Below, in pieces: positions 46,047 through 58,608 of a DNA stretch of 64,000 bases. Each line of letters starts with the position of its first letter. Position 1 is the first letter of the stretch. Below the pieces are notes generated by a model that searched no databases, had not been told where the DNA came from, and saw only the letters and a list, made by a program, of their open reading frames with translations. The DNA is from Blasia pusilla (lineage: Eukaryota > Marchantiophyta > Marchantiopsida > Blasiales), in contig CM114272.1 of assembly GCA_050084515.1 (NCBI GenBank), positions 53,816,001-53,880,000 of the forward strand, in the 5' to 3' direction. Made by a program: the position numbers and the translations under genes.

Positions 46047-48324
46047 CACAAGACTGAGAATTGTCTTGCTTCTTGGACTTGCTACATTTGACATGCTTTA
46101 ATATTACAATCAAATCTTTTACAAACTTGTTGAACCTGGAAATATCTTCCAATGATGGGGCATATGCTACCAAAAAAATGCAAGGAAATCATGCTTTGCA
46201 ATGGCGAATGTCTTTGTTAAGTCTTTAATTTGTACATTATTCATTTAATTTGAATATCTTTCTTCAGAGAAGTTGTGAGGTTATTAAGCAAGTCAACTTG
46301 AGGATCAAACTCGTCATACTTTGAACTCTGACCCTCTTTATTGGCAAGTGTTGTATCATACACATGTATTGGGACTGAGGTACTTTTGTAAATAATGCCG
46401 CCTGTTGGAGGCAATGGTATCTCACGATTATGCACAACTACTAGAGAACGCATTCTCCTACATTTTGGAAGCGGAGCAATGTTTTTGCAACGTGCGAGAA
46501 CTCCATGCAATGATGCAGTACGTGGCAAATCCAATAAGTACAATGGAGGAAACTGCAACGTGCATACTTAAATCAAACGACATGAACTTGAATAGTGTCA
46601 TGTCTGCAAAGCTAGTGAACTTATCTGAATGGAATCATGATGAGGCACACACATTTGGACCCTACTCGGGTATTATTAACATAGGTGGAAAATTCTCACA
46701 AAGTAGGTACATGGAGAAATTACATTCAGAGAAGTCAAAATATAAGGCGATCAAAAGTAGTCGCCATAAATTGAAATCTCCAAGTAGGTGATCAAGCTGC
46801 CTAGAATTGAAAAAAAAAAATAATAATACAAAAGAATCCTTTTCATAGAATATGTTAAAAAATTGATACACAAGAAAAAGGATCTATCTAAACAATCCCA
46901 AGCTACCACAATAGTATATCCTAGAGTATGATAGTGATATAGGTAAGCATAACCAAACAATAGCTAAAAGCTAAAATTACAACCTAAACATAGAGATATG
47001 TAAATAATATCTTATTGAAAAACTTACAGAACCAAGGCACAAACCTGACATAATCGTATGTATGAAATGATCAAAATCAAGTAACTGCCAAGTAGTACCT
47101 ACAAGTACATATTGATTGAAATTTACACCCATGTGGCAGATGGGAGCCCAAAGGTTACATCAAATAAGTCAATATCAATGTTCAAAAGTATCGGTGTTAA
47201 CCGTGCAACTCCTACGTTAAGAATGACTTAGACATTGAAATAAGTAAAAAGTTTTTCTATCAATGAAAATGTCACCACAAAACAATGCTTGAAATGAAGG
47301 CCAACTTTACACCAATAGTAACAAAACGGGAACAAGGCATATCATCGATGCATGTGATCAAAAGAACACTACATCATATTTGCATTACTAATAACAGGAA
47401 ACTGCTTTAGAGTTAAGATTTCTTGACAAAGCGATTAATGAGACTTAAAAAAATGGACTTAAATAGTACATAAAGTTGCAAGGCAAGTACATAAAAAATG
47501 GATGAAAGTATCCACACCTTAAAAACTTTCATACTTATGTATATTTACTCTTATTCAATGATTTTGAAAGCTACGTATTCTCATATGTATGATTATCTTT
47601 AGATAAATGGAGATGAGATTGAAGTGCCTTGTCTCAAATGCAACCCATAGCCTCCATGGGAAGGAACTAGAACTGTGCGAACAATTCCAGTTTGGGCATT
47701 CGTGTTGATGTTGGAGTTATCGTAAACATGAATATTTGGAGAGGAATTGATGTCACCACTCTTTGTGACAAATTTTATGTGTGAATGTAGATGAATAGCT
47801 TTAGAAGAGGATAAATTCACAAGAATAATAAGCAACAAGCGCTTTATGACCCTAAGCTTAAGGAACTACTTGAGGCGTATGCCCCCAATGTAGAGAGTAT
47901 TGCTTGCTGACCTCATTCCATATATATTAACTCCTCATCTTTGTAGTTAATGCCACTGTGGATCGACACTTCCTTTTGGATGCCTACATTGTTAATGACC
48001 AAACCACATATGATACAGATAAGTCGCATGAATTGGAGTAGTAATTTGTATATCAAAGCATCCAGAAGATGTGACTGCAAGGCAAATTCAGAGAAATTCA
48101 ATGTGATGCGATGTACTTACCTTATGTAGATGCAATTTTCTCCTTTTTGTTAAAAGCATGTGCCCATACATTTTTCTTATCGATAAGATGGTTCATCCCA
48201 CAATTATTTATACCACTCTCTCAGTTCCACTGTTCTAGGCCCAAACTATTGCCGTACCTCAACTATGGATCATTAGGGGTGATGAATTGGGGCACATCAT
48301 CATCCAGTAACTCCAACATGTCCC
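46047..48324. other. AT-rich region, nothing recognised
   Basis: Open frames at 46,241-46,558 (minus) and 46,405-46,791 (plus) overlap antiparallel and match no family I recognise. They lie downstream of the helicase remnant on the minus strand and could be part of that decayed element. Confidence 0.4.
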
Positions 48325-48836
48325 TTAGGATTGTGTTTGCAAAGTTGAGGTAAGCTTTTGGTACGTAGATGTGTCTATGTTACATACAATTAAGGGACTT
48401 TTAACTCTAGAAAGCATAACATACATAAGTCCATGGGCAAAAGTAGATTTAACAACTACAAGGAATTCGCCATTGACTATAAGCCCTTGGATTTTATCGT
48501 CGATCATCGTATAGCCAAGGCTCAACAAAAAAATTCTTTCGTAGAATTTCCCATGCTTTCCATATCTTAGTGTGTAGTAGTTGGTCCTCCTAATCCTTAC
48601 ATCTTATTGGCTTGTGACAATCTTCATTACAATCTCAATTAATACATCATTTTTTAAGTGATACTAGCTTTGGACAATTGTTGTTGAACTGTTTGCAACT
48701 TCAAGTCAATATTTGTAGTCAAAAGAAATGCACAACCAATTGCAAGTAGAGATAATTGATAAAATTCAAAATCAGCACGATGGGTTTCGGCGTATGGGTC
48801 TAGTGGAAAGACATATTGGACTTCCACAGGAATCAT
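48325..48836 (-). pseudogene. PIF1/Helitron-type helicase C-terminal remnant
   Basis: Two adjacent minus-strand frames. The first has FEFYQLSLLAIGCAFLLTTN, aligning loosely with the QFPL..AMTINKSQGQT block. The second has FAHGLMYVMLSRVKSP, which matches the HG.LYVALSRV.S motif at the end of PIF1-like helicases, including Helitron RepHel proteins. Stops and shifts make it a remnant. The Rep-like piece lies upstream on the same strand at 51,405-51,827. Confidence 0.55.
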
Positions 48837-49075
48837 ATCAACTTGGCTCGAAAAATGGCGGAGTGCAATTAGATTGAAAATGTCAACATTTGAACATTGG
48901 GAACAATTTTTTGTGTGTCATACATGATAAAGCATGTCCTACAGGATGAAGCATTGTCCAAGGGAATTTAAATTTCATTTTGATGCGGAAGCTGCTACTT
49001 AATTGTCAGCAAGAAATTAGGAATTGTGAATCTTTTGCATAACGTGGAGTAGTAGTGGTGAATGAGTATATTTTT

Positions 49076-49664
49076 TCTTGTGCCCATACACATTGCTGGT
49101 CACATCCACACAACACAATACCAATCTTCTCAACATACAAGTAGATCCACACATACAAGAAATTAACTCATGCATGTACATGGAGATCGTACAATAAAAA
49201 GTAGAGTAAAAATGGCTCACTCGGCCTAAAACTCCACTCCTGCATCTACATTGGCATATCAAACCTCATCCACCCTCTGCTATGAGGGAATCTAGATGCT
49301 ATCACCCTAGTTCCTACCTCACATAAGCAACACGGGTGCTCCAACGACCCAACATGAGAAAAATGGCTTGAGAAAGCCATCTTCCTCCCTTATATAGCCT
49401 TGGGAAGAGCCAAAAGCCTCTTCCCTTAAAATAGCCAACCCATTGATAACCTGCGTGTACCAGCTATCCCTTGACTTGATCAATAGGTCACTGGTTGATA
49501 AAGACCAAAAATAGGGAAATCACCAGAAATGACGTTTCCTAACACAACAGTCCCGGTGTCAACTTCATCGGACATCTCAAGATGAAGTTACACCCAAAAG
49601 TCCGCTGACTCGCTATGTTGTTGACATGGTAGAACTCTATATGTCGGTAAACTAAGATGTGACA
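49076..49664 (-). mobile_element. Solo family A terminal repeat (A-B unit), second copy
   Basis: On the minus strand from TGTCACATC (49,664) to about GGGCACAAGA (49,076). A part about 49,193-49,664, B part about 49,076-49,192. More diverged than the copy at 45.4 kb. A TATATA box is kept. No clear target duplication. It lies between the helicase and Rep remnants of the Helitron-like element. Confidence 0.75.
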
Positions 49665-51404
49665 CTTTGCATTATGAAACAAAATGGAAGATGTTATATG
49701 ACACATTATATAGAAAGGGCTTGCATGATGCATACATATTAGCAGTAATTGGAATAACTCACCGATAAGTACAACAAGCTTTGATGAAAATAACTACAAT
49801 CTAGCCGAAGGGGATACTTCATTTAACCTCATTGCATTATCTGGAGTAGCCTTGAGGTAAACATGCTACACTTATTAATTAAAACTATTTGGGTTATTTT
49901 TAGTAAGTTGTATTGGTTATATGCACGAGGCATTAGTGACACCTCTCCCTTTATTGATATCCCAAAGGTAGTGTGTAAATTAAAGTTTTTTCCTATCTAT
50001 GAAGTCATACTAGTAATGTTGAAATGCCAGTTGATGTTGCAAGTATGAACTTCACGGAGTGAGAATGCCAAATTGTGTCATAAATGTTATGACAAACGTC
50101 TTCCCACTTCTAGGAGGACTTGAAATGTGAACAAGCCTATTTAATTACCCTATCTCTAATTTGGTTAGAAAGAAATGCTTGGTCATTGGTTAAATGCATT
50201 TGGATCAAGGTGGGATCAGTTACTGGGAGGGATGTCCTACTGCTATTACGTGAATCTTCCTTTCCCAAGAATGTAAAATTGGAAATGTCGAAGTAAGAAA
50301 TGGATCCAAAATAGTTGTAACTTTTGCTTTGACTTCACTAGTATACAAACTACTCCACATATTTTCCAAAGCATGCCTTTTCAATATGTCTCCTACATCC
50401 TCCATGCTCATAATATAACCAGTTTCCTATACACATTTTCATGAACATACGTCCATCCAAGTAGCACAACAATGTTGTCTCAAATATATTATGTCCTAAA
50501 GGTTATGTGGCAAATTAGGAAATTGTTAAAAAAAACTCATTATATTGATGTAGTGGATGATACTCAGTATATTACACAACTCTATATGTGGTATATACAA
50601 AGTTTCCCAAGGAGTCAATATCAACAACCAAATCCTACTTGCAAGGTGTGACTTCAGTAGTTCGTGTTTGTGAAACTAATCATCGAATGTCAAATTAGAC
50701 AACTAGTTGGCAGAGTGGGCTGTAAGCATAGCATCGAAGACTTTCAATAGAGGCTTGTGCACCTATGTAGAGAACTTCAATGTACTTGAGTGTTGGACTG
50801 GAAACGGTATATAATTGGGATCTGTAAGGCTATAATTCCCACCTCTGTAGAGGACACTATCCTATTCACTACCATACTTAATATCATACCCAAGAAAATT
50901 TCATCAAGTCTTTCATAATCGGTACAATTGGATGGTATGGAACAAAATTTCCATAATCTACCCCATGCCTATAGCACTTCCATTGCATAGTCATGGGATC
51001 AAAAGATGGATACATGTTCATGTTTATATCAACAAGGAATCCTAACTTATAGTATGGGATCTAGGACCTAGTTTGTTGACTCATACAGACTCCCTATTTT
51101 CATTTGTGCAATTTCTTTAAACATCGTAACATAGGTATGTAGCAGAGTGTCAACATAGGAAGTTGTAACATCTGTACTAGTAGGTTGCAGTATATAGCAA
51201 CAAATCTTAGATGGAGTCAAATAAATGTCCTTAAATTTTACCAATAAAATCATGTGGCAATATAAACTCCCCCTTCCATGGTTCATAGCGTAAGTGGTAA
51301 TCAAATACGTTCCCAAGTATCTTAGGAACCCCAAGTATGTGATCATGAAGAAATGCTTGTAATCGAACATGGAAGAACATGCCACATTTGATTGGGATTT
51401 CCCT

Positions 51405-51827
51405 TCATGCAAAGCTAGGATTCATTCTACGTAACAATTGCCCAATGCAATCTATTTCAGCCCACCTAGTGTTAGATCGTTTGTCATGCATAAGAGTAAC
51501 AAAGAAGTGTGGCATCCCCCGCTTCCTTACCATGACCCTAAAATCATGCAAGTGGCGGCGGTGCCATATTGGGCTCCCTACAAGTTGATTAGTGATATAA
51601 TGCTTACATAATCTGCAATACAATTCCTCATCAGATATATCTGGATTATCCCTCCTCAAAGTCTCCAAATCTTCATTAATTATGCAAACCCTTGTTGACG
51701 AGGCAAGTGCAATAGATTGCCTTAGTTGGTGCATCACCAGTGGATATGGCTTATAGAGCAATAAAAAAATTTCTAGTGCAATGGGGCATGTGTTCAACAA
51801 AAGATCCTCTCCCAAAGTAATGACCAC
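51405..51827 (-). pseudogene. Helitron-like replication initiator (N-terminal domain) remnant
   Basis: 140 residues. The part VGSPIWHRRHLHDFRVMVRK followed by GMPHFFVTLMHD and TRWAEID resembles the Helitron helicase-like N domain (GS..Y....D..AM.R..G.P.FF.T......W.E). It ends at a stop. With 48,325-48,836 the order Rep then helicase fits a Helitron reading on the minus strand. I could not see the 5'-TC and CTRR-hairpin termini. Confidence 0.5.
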
Positions 51828-52039
51828 GCAAGTATGGGAATATGAGGGAAAGATCCCAATTTCAATGGTAAGGCGGCTATCTAAGGAAACACCAAAGTTC
51901 TTACTAGGATAGTTATGATGTAAGTTGTTGTGCTACTTGAGATGGAACAACCCACTATTGAATATGTATGATGACTCAATTTATCTTCTAGACAAGGAGA
52001 ATATATTGCACATCTTGAAGTATGTTAAGGTTGGAACTA

Positions 52040-52366
52040 TATGGGCAAGGTTGCATGGAAACGGACAAGTCTATCCCCGTGTCAGACCTGTCCAAGTTTG
52101 GACATCTCCATGGACATGCTTGGCCCACATCCATGCCCGCCCAAGAGTTTTCGGAAGCATGCACCCATTGCGTGGCCCGTAGGGTGGGCTTGGCCCTCAT
52201 TGGGTGAGCTCAAGGTCTGTGGGTACAACCTCTGTCAGCCTGGGTCTACGCAACGAGCTTGGGTGCGAGCCGAGGGTAACCACGCCTGCATGGATATGTC
52301 ACTCCCTAGGATGGACATAAGTCCACAGACACGAATTTTGTCTTTGTGCAACCCTGTATATGGGTC
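52040..52366. repeat. MITE-like repeat, copy 2
   Basis: Begins GGCAAGGTTGCATGG and ends TTTGTGCAACCCTG, an imperfect terminal inverted repeat. Its internal words are shared in order with 44,756-45,095. The centre is GC-richer than its surroundings. Confidence 0.45.
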
Positions 52367-53369
52367 AAAGCTCATACTATAGGTCACACTACTTTAATGA
52401 TTCTTTGAACAAACAAAGGGGATAGAATGACTAGTCTTGTGCTCATACTTGGAAGTTCAATTAGGGGCAAATAGTCCCCATAGAGCGGATTTACTTGTAA
52501 ATTTACAGCGAAAAATTTCCTAACCAAGGTGCAAAGGAATTCCATATTGTTCTCATTGTCCTCCTAGCAACCCCAACGGATTAATGGATTGTCCAATAGA
52601 GATGTCACGTGAAAACATCTCTTATGAAATCCATTTTATTTTGTATGTATATCTATTCTTGAATCAATAATAGACAACACATATAAATGTAGATGATCGA
52701 CTTCAAGAATGTCATGCATATATGACGGTGCTTTATATATACATATTAATTTCAATACTTGAGATAGTTTGTGAACAATGGCCACACATGTAAAACTCTT
52801 GTGGGCTTGGGAAAATGTAAGGCTTCATGTAGCCATTACAGAGCGCATACGGTGGGCACATCTCAACTTGAACTACAAACATCATAGACTTGGAGGTTGT
52901 AGTATAGAAGCAAACAACCCCACAATAGCCGCAACATTGCATGTTCTTTACTATCTTAGAGCAATGTGCTACCCAACTAGAGAGAAGATTATGCATTACT
53001 CGCTAATGCCGACTTACACGCCTAACTTGGGACTTCTTGATAGAGTGTACAGAGTTTGTGGCCCTCCTCGTGTACAACAAGAGCCGTGATTTATTCATTA
53101 ATCGTGCCTCAGGCAAAAAATCTACCCTTTGGCGCATGCGTACCATACGGTCCATACCTCTAGACCCTCATAAGAAAGGAAAATAATTTCCTAATATTCT
53201 AGCTAAGTAGTACTTTGTATTCTCCAAGGTTAATAGGGATCATAGGATCCCTATCTTGAAGTTATACTTGTGCTCACATTAATACACGGAGGAGTGGAGT
53301 AAATTTTAGAATGTATCCAAAATTATTTATAAACTTTATTTTCATATCAACTATTGTTTGGTTACGGAG

Positions 53370-54960
53370 ACAAAAAGTTGCACATGCAATGCCAACTAGT
53401 TTAAGCTCCTTAGTGGTGGTATATAGGAAGTTCCTTGATTGCCCTCATAGCAAAACTATTAGTGCATAGATCAACTCAAATGTTGGAGCTTGTTCAGTTC
53501 AAAGATTGTTGCCTATTTTATGATTGTATAGATGATAAGTCAAGCATGTAGTACCAAGAAATCTAGGCTCCTAGTGGCTATAGGTAAGTCTGAAAATCTA
53601 TTGCTACAAGAGCACTGCCACCCGAAGGGCTATCCTAGTAGCAACAACCTATGAAAAGAATTTTTTTGTAATGTCTATAGGAATTCTAGACAAATGTATA
53701 GAAGGTAGATTTCCTAATGTAACAGCTAACTTGCACTTTGTATTTTTTGGGGATAGTAGGATTTATGGGATCCTCATCTAGAACGTACAAATATTCCTAA
53801 CATTAACATAAGTAGGGGTTGAGTGCACAATTTTTAGAAGTACTCAACACTTTGTGTAAGCTTTAATCACATAACACCTGTTAGTTTGGTTGCATAGATA
53901 GTAAGTTGGGCATGCAATGTACGTACGTGTCCAGTTCAAGCTTCTTAGTGGGATATAGGAAGTTCCCTAATTTTCCTCATAGCAACATTATCATTGCAAG
54001 GATCAACTCAATGGTTTGTGTCTATTTGGTTCACATATTGCTGCATGTCTTATTGTTGTACTTATAATAAAGCTGCAATGTGAGATCCATTATGTAGATG
54101 CATACTTGTGATTAAACATTATCTTGTAGTGCTTGCTACTTTGGAAGGGAGTGAGCCCATCTCTACTTGTGTCACTAGATGTGGCATCTACTTGAACGTT
54201 AGATGGTATAGTAAGCAACCTCACCAATAACCCACTTGTATTCGTGATATGATATGGGAGATGGGGAGAATGATAGTTCCATTTACTATAATTCTGTGTA
54301 ATGAAATTGGTAAAACTAGTGGGCTTGCCTAGGGAGTTCAAATTAATGTGCTAGAACTATGTGGTGTAGAATCTATACAAACATTGGTACATATCTTACA
54401 AATAGGCTGCAAGCACTGAGGCAATCCATGTAATGGCAGTGCTATTATAGTCACAAAATTAGAGGAATTTCCAATATTAGACTCAAGTTTCTAGGTTGCT
54501 TGGCATGGCATGCCCAACTTGCCATTCCCATAACTATATAGCATGTGACAATGTGCATTTAAAATTTATATATGTTCCTCATATCAAGATAGGTAGCACT
54601 CTGTGTAAACTTTAATCATGGTCTAGGACATGGTACGTTGGGCATGTAGTGCCAACCAATTGAGGCTCTCTAATGGGATACATGGAATTTCCTTGATTGC
54701 TGCTACCTGCATCAACTCTACCACCATAGCAATTATCCCAATTGCTCCAACGTCTGCATCTTGCACATTATCACATGTTGTATAGTTATGGGAATGGCAA
54801 GTTGGGCATGCAATGCCAAGCAACCTAGGAACTTGAGTCTATATTATAAATTCCTCCAATTTTGTGACTATAATAGCACTGCAATTGCAAGGATTGCCTC
54901 AATGCTTGCAACCTATTTAATGTTTGTATAGATTCTACACAATACACCACATAGTTCTAG
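53370..54960. repeat. Diverged tandem repeat family
   Basis: Units built on AAGTTGGGCATGCAATGCCAA, then GGAAGTTCCTTGATTGCC, then CATAGCAA, GGATCAACTCAA and TTGCCTATTT recur at about 53,385, 53,540, 53,890, 54,635 and 54,795 (plus), and at about 54,515 in inverted orientation. Spacing is irregular, so this is an old, rearranged array. Confidence 0.6.
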
Positions 54961-55238
54961 CACATTAATGCGAACTCCCAGACAAGCCCACTAGTTTTAC
55001 CATTTTTTTCACATGATTTTAGTAAATAAGAACTATCCTTCTCCCCATCTCCCATATCATATCACTCATACAATTGGGTTATTGGTGAGGTTTCTTACTA
55101 TATATATCATCTAAGTTTCAAGCAGATGCCACATCTAGTAACACAAGTAGAGATGCGCTCACTCCCCTCCAAAGTAGCAAGCACTGCAAGATAATGTTTA
55201 ATCACATGTATGCATCTGTAAAATGGATCTCACATTGC
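54074..55238. repeat. Long inverted repeat, arms about 480 bp
   Basis: 54,074-54,557 is the reverse complement of 54,762-55,238 with scattered differences, around a spacer of about 204 bp. Checked at both ends: GCAATGTGAGATCCA (54,074) with TGGATCTCACATTGC (55,224), and TGACAATGTGCA (54,546) with TGCACATTATCA (54,762). No coding frame is shared. A transcript would fold into a long hairpin. Confidence 0.85.
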
Positions 55239-56218
55239 ATATTGCCACCTACCAATTGGGTATAGTGATTAGATCTAGGATGAAATTACATGTAATTTGG
55301 GCTTTCCAAGCTCGGGTTAGGGGGGAACTTCCAAGCTAGGTGCTATAACGATATTCCCATCCTTTGTAGCAACAATATAACTCAAATCTTATGTGTTGGT
55401 TGTAAGTGAGTATGGGATCCAAGGTTGGTATCCATAATTAATCCCTTTGGATTTGGCTTGGTGTCCATACCCTGAAGCCAACCTCCCGATCCATTATGTG
55501 ACCTTGGTTCACCCCCACGGTTCCCCAACGTGGGTTTCGGGTTCTAAACTCCCTTGGAGATCCTCCCCCTTATATATAATTCTAGAGATCTCCACCCCCT
55601 CCCTAAATTTTGGGAAAATCCTCTTGGATGGCTTCTTGTGGTCCTTAGCCCGCCTATCATTTTGATAGTTTAGGGATGGTTTCTCAATCTCTACTCATGC
55701 ATTTTTCTGGATCTTTAGTGTATTAGAATCAAAATTTCTTAACTTTTCTAATGCCGCCTTATTCATCCCAAATGCATATTGGGTCTAATTTTTATAACCT
55801 CAAACATAGAGAACCCCCAAACACTTCGTTAAGTTCCAAGGCAGGCTGCAATCCCCTTGGCGCCCAACTCTTGTGGGACTTGAGCTCTTCTCAAGTCTTG
55901 CTTGGCATTTGGTCTTATTCTACTAGGTCATAACTATCATCACTTGAGATGCCCAAAAAGGCTCGCGTATCTCTTACAACTCATATCTCATTCAAGAGAC
56001 GCTAACGTACTTCCATCCTAGTGTGAGTCTACTAGAGTTTTGATGTTCCACATCGTCACATATTTGGCTATGAGGGTTGCGACATCATTCCTATACATAT
56101 ATAGTATCAATAAGATCATTGGCATTCTTACTCTTAACAACAATATCAAATAACACTTGAATAAAATCATCTCCTGACGAAGTGCATATAGACGAAGAAC
56201 CTTCATCCTCCTCCAATA

Positions 56219-56886
56219 TGTCGTGCGCATACACATCGCTACACAACATACATCGCTGTCATCAAACACATATACAAACACGCACAATCCCATGCTCACT
56301 CATGGCATCCAAACAACGAGACAAGAATTACCAAAATATCTCCAATAAATAAGATCCAATCTCTCTCACAACACCATAGTTCTCACATGTGTGCACTCTC
56401 ACATGTCTCTCTCAATGTCAAACCAAACCCACTCTCCTAATGAGAGGCTTGGGTTACATATACAAGGCAAGCAAGACCATAGCTCCGCCGCCTCATGCCA
56501 AAAGGTTCAACAAAGAGAGAATGAGCTCTCAAGCTCTCTCTCCTTGAGGTATACCCCTCCCCTCTCCCAAGCTCACTCCATGGTAACCTATGCTCTCAAG
56601 TCAACTCCTTGGCTCTTGACCTGATGTAGGAGGTCAAGAGCCACTTACCAAAAATATAAAATCGATCACATACTCAAAATGGTACTTACTTAAAATAGTA
56701 AGTTTCTCAATATGGCTCCAAATGAGCCGAAACGAAGGGGAAACCTGCTCTCTCAGGTTTCTCAGGGCCTCACTAGGTCATCATCAACCTCCTAAGTTTA
56801 TCTTCCACTACTTTCGAAGGCGCTTTACTAGATCTCACCGATCTATCCTAAAAGACGTGACAGTTGTCGTACACATACACATCGCT
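56219..56886 (-). repeat. Terminal units B1 (remnant), A2 and B2 of the 56-61 kb element
   Basis: B2 56,219-56,346; A2 56,347-56,862; 2-nt spacer 56,863-56,864; B1 remnant 56,865-56,886. Same order and spacer length as at 19,672-20,421 and 24,206-24,958. Confidence 0.75.
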
Positions 56887-56964
56887 GACATTCCGATGAC
56901 CTAGCAAAGCCATGAAAAAATTCCATCTCCTTAAATTTGGATCAATAAAAGGCATAGTCTACAA

Positions 56965-57720
56965 ATCTTGCATAGTCCTCTCTTCACCATTTGCACAACC
57001 CGCTCCGCTAGTCCATCTGCCTAAGGATGATCTCGCGAAGTAGTGTGATGGTCGATCAGTGCCTGATCACACAAGGCCTGAAACTCCCTCTGGAACTCTG
57101 TACTCTGCTCTGTCAACACCTCAGCTGGTACGTCGTAATGACTCAGCACTTGATTTAGGAAGGCATACGTTACTCCCTCACTTACTTTTTCAGGCAATGC
57201 AACCAACTCTATCCACTTCGAGAAGTGCTCGACCATCACCAACACATAACGACTATGGCGCTCCGTCAAATGCAAAGCTCTTGCAAAATCCAAACTCCAT
57301 CTATAACCTAAACCCATGATTGGAAGTGGATGCAACTGTGGAGTCGGAACATCGAACGATGCTCAGACTCGATCACACACCATGCATCTGGAAACAAAGT
57401 GTTGAATGTTAATCTGCATGCCTCGCCACCACTACTGAATCTAGAGCGAGCTGTACGTCCGCTTCACTCGAAAATGACCCAACTCCTCATGGGCATGACG
57501 TACCAAACGTGCTCTCTGCAAAGGATGAGGCACTACACGCACTCTACCATCCTCCCACACTCGCAACACATGTATCCCCTCCCACCGGAACCGTATGACT
57601 TGCTGTAGGATCCGATCCCGCTCTCTAGCAGCCACTCTGTTCGCAATGTTGCCAATACGCAGGTACTCCAAGACCACTCCATTGTCGTGAATATCTCAGC
57701 CACCTCTCGTCTCCTCACTG
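56965..57720 (-). pseudogene. Integrase, 56-61 kb element (broken)
   Basis: Zinc-binding part: PHPLQRARLVRHAHEELGHF (57,441-57,677), an H-x3-H pair of the HHCC domain. Core: PLPIMGLGYRWSLDFA, YVLVMVEHFSKWIELVAL, VLTEQSTEFQREFQALC, IDHHTTSRDHP, stop, ADGLAER. The second catalytic Asp is Glu and the catalytic Glu codon is a stop. Confidence 0.85.
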
Positions 57721-57859
57721 ACCTCTGGATCTAAGGACTCTCCATGAGACCTCGCCATCGAAGTATCACAAATCTAGCTCTCCATAGCCAACAAACCCAA
57801 ATAGGCTGACGCATGCCATCCTGGCACCAACTCTTCATCACTCTCACCATGCCAACGAG

Positions 57860-58608
57860 CTCCAGTTGCATCTTGCTGACTCACGCATGGGTTACAGCTC
57901 AAACCATCTGCATCTTGGTTGAGCGTCCCAGGTCTATGCACCACCTGGAAGTCATACTCCTACAACAAAAGAGCCCACCTTGCAAGCTTCCCTGTAAGCT
58001 TGTCAGACTCCATCAACCACTTAAGTGGCTGATGATCAGTAATGATGGAAGGGGATTTCCGAATAGATAACATCTGAAATGTACGATATTCCACACTACA
58101 GCCAAGCACTCACCCTCGTACGAGCTATACTTCGCCTCTGCAGCGTTGTTCAAGTGACTAGCGTAAGCCACCACAAACTCTCTACCATCATCGTCATGTT
58201 GGGTGAGCACAGCTTCAAGCCCCAACATGCTCCAATCGGTATGCAACTGAAAAGGACGCCCCCTTATCGATCTCCTCAATATCGGTGCGGATGTCAATAT
58301 GTCCTTGACCATAAAAAATGCTCTCTCTTGCTCATCCCCTTAGTGCCACTCTTGATCCACCTTGGTTAGCAAGGTCAGCGGCTTTGCATTCATGCTAAAA
58401 CCCTTAACGTACCATCGATAGAAGTTTGCCAATCCCATGAATGCACGAAATCGACTCATATCTGTAGGGCGTGGAATGCGTGAAATAGCCTCTACCTTTG
58501 TCTACTGCACACCAAGGCCCCCATGGTATATCGTATGACCCAGGTACTCAATCTGGTCATAGAAGAACTTGCACTTGTCTAACAAAGTAAGTGAGGGAGT
58601 AGCGTATG
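57860..58608 (-). pseudogene. RT C-terminal part and RNase H, 56-61 kb element
   Basis: On the minus strand: KCKFFYDQIEYLGHTIYHGG at about 58,560, then the thumb, then RNase H: TSAPILRRSIRGRPFQLHTD, WSMLGLEAVLTQHDDDGREF, VAYASHLNNAAEAKYSSYEG, ECLAVVWNIVHFRCYLFGNP. The tail near 57,900-58,000 reads LLQEYDFQVVH. Stops are present. It continues the RT at 59,616-60,371 across the inserted solo LTR. Confidence 0.85.
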
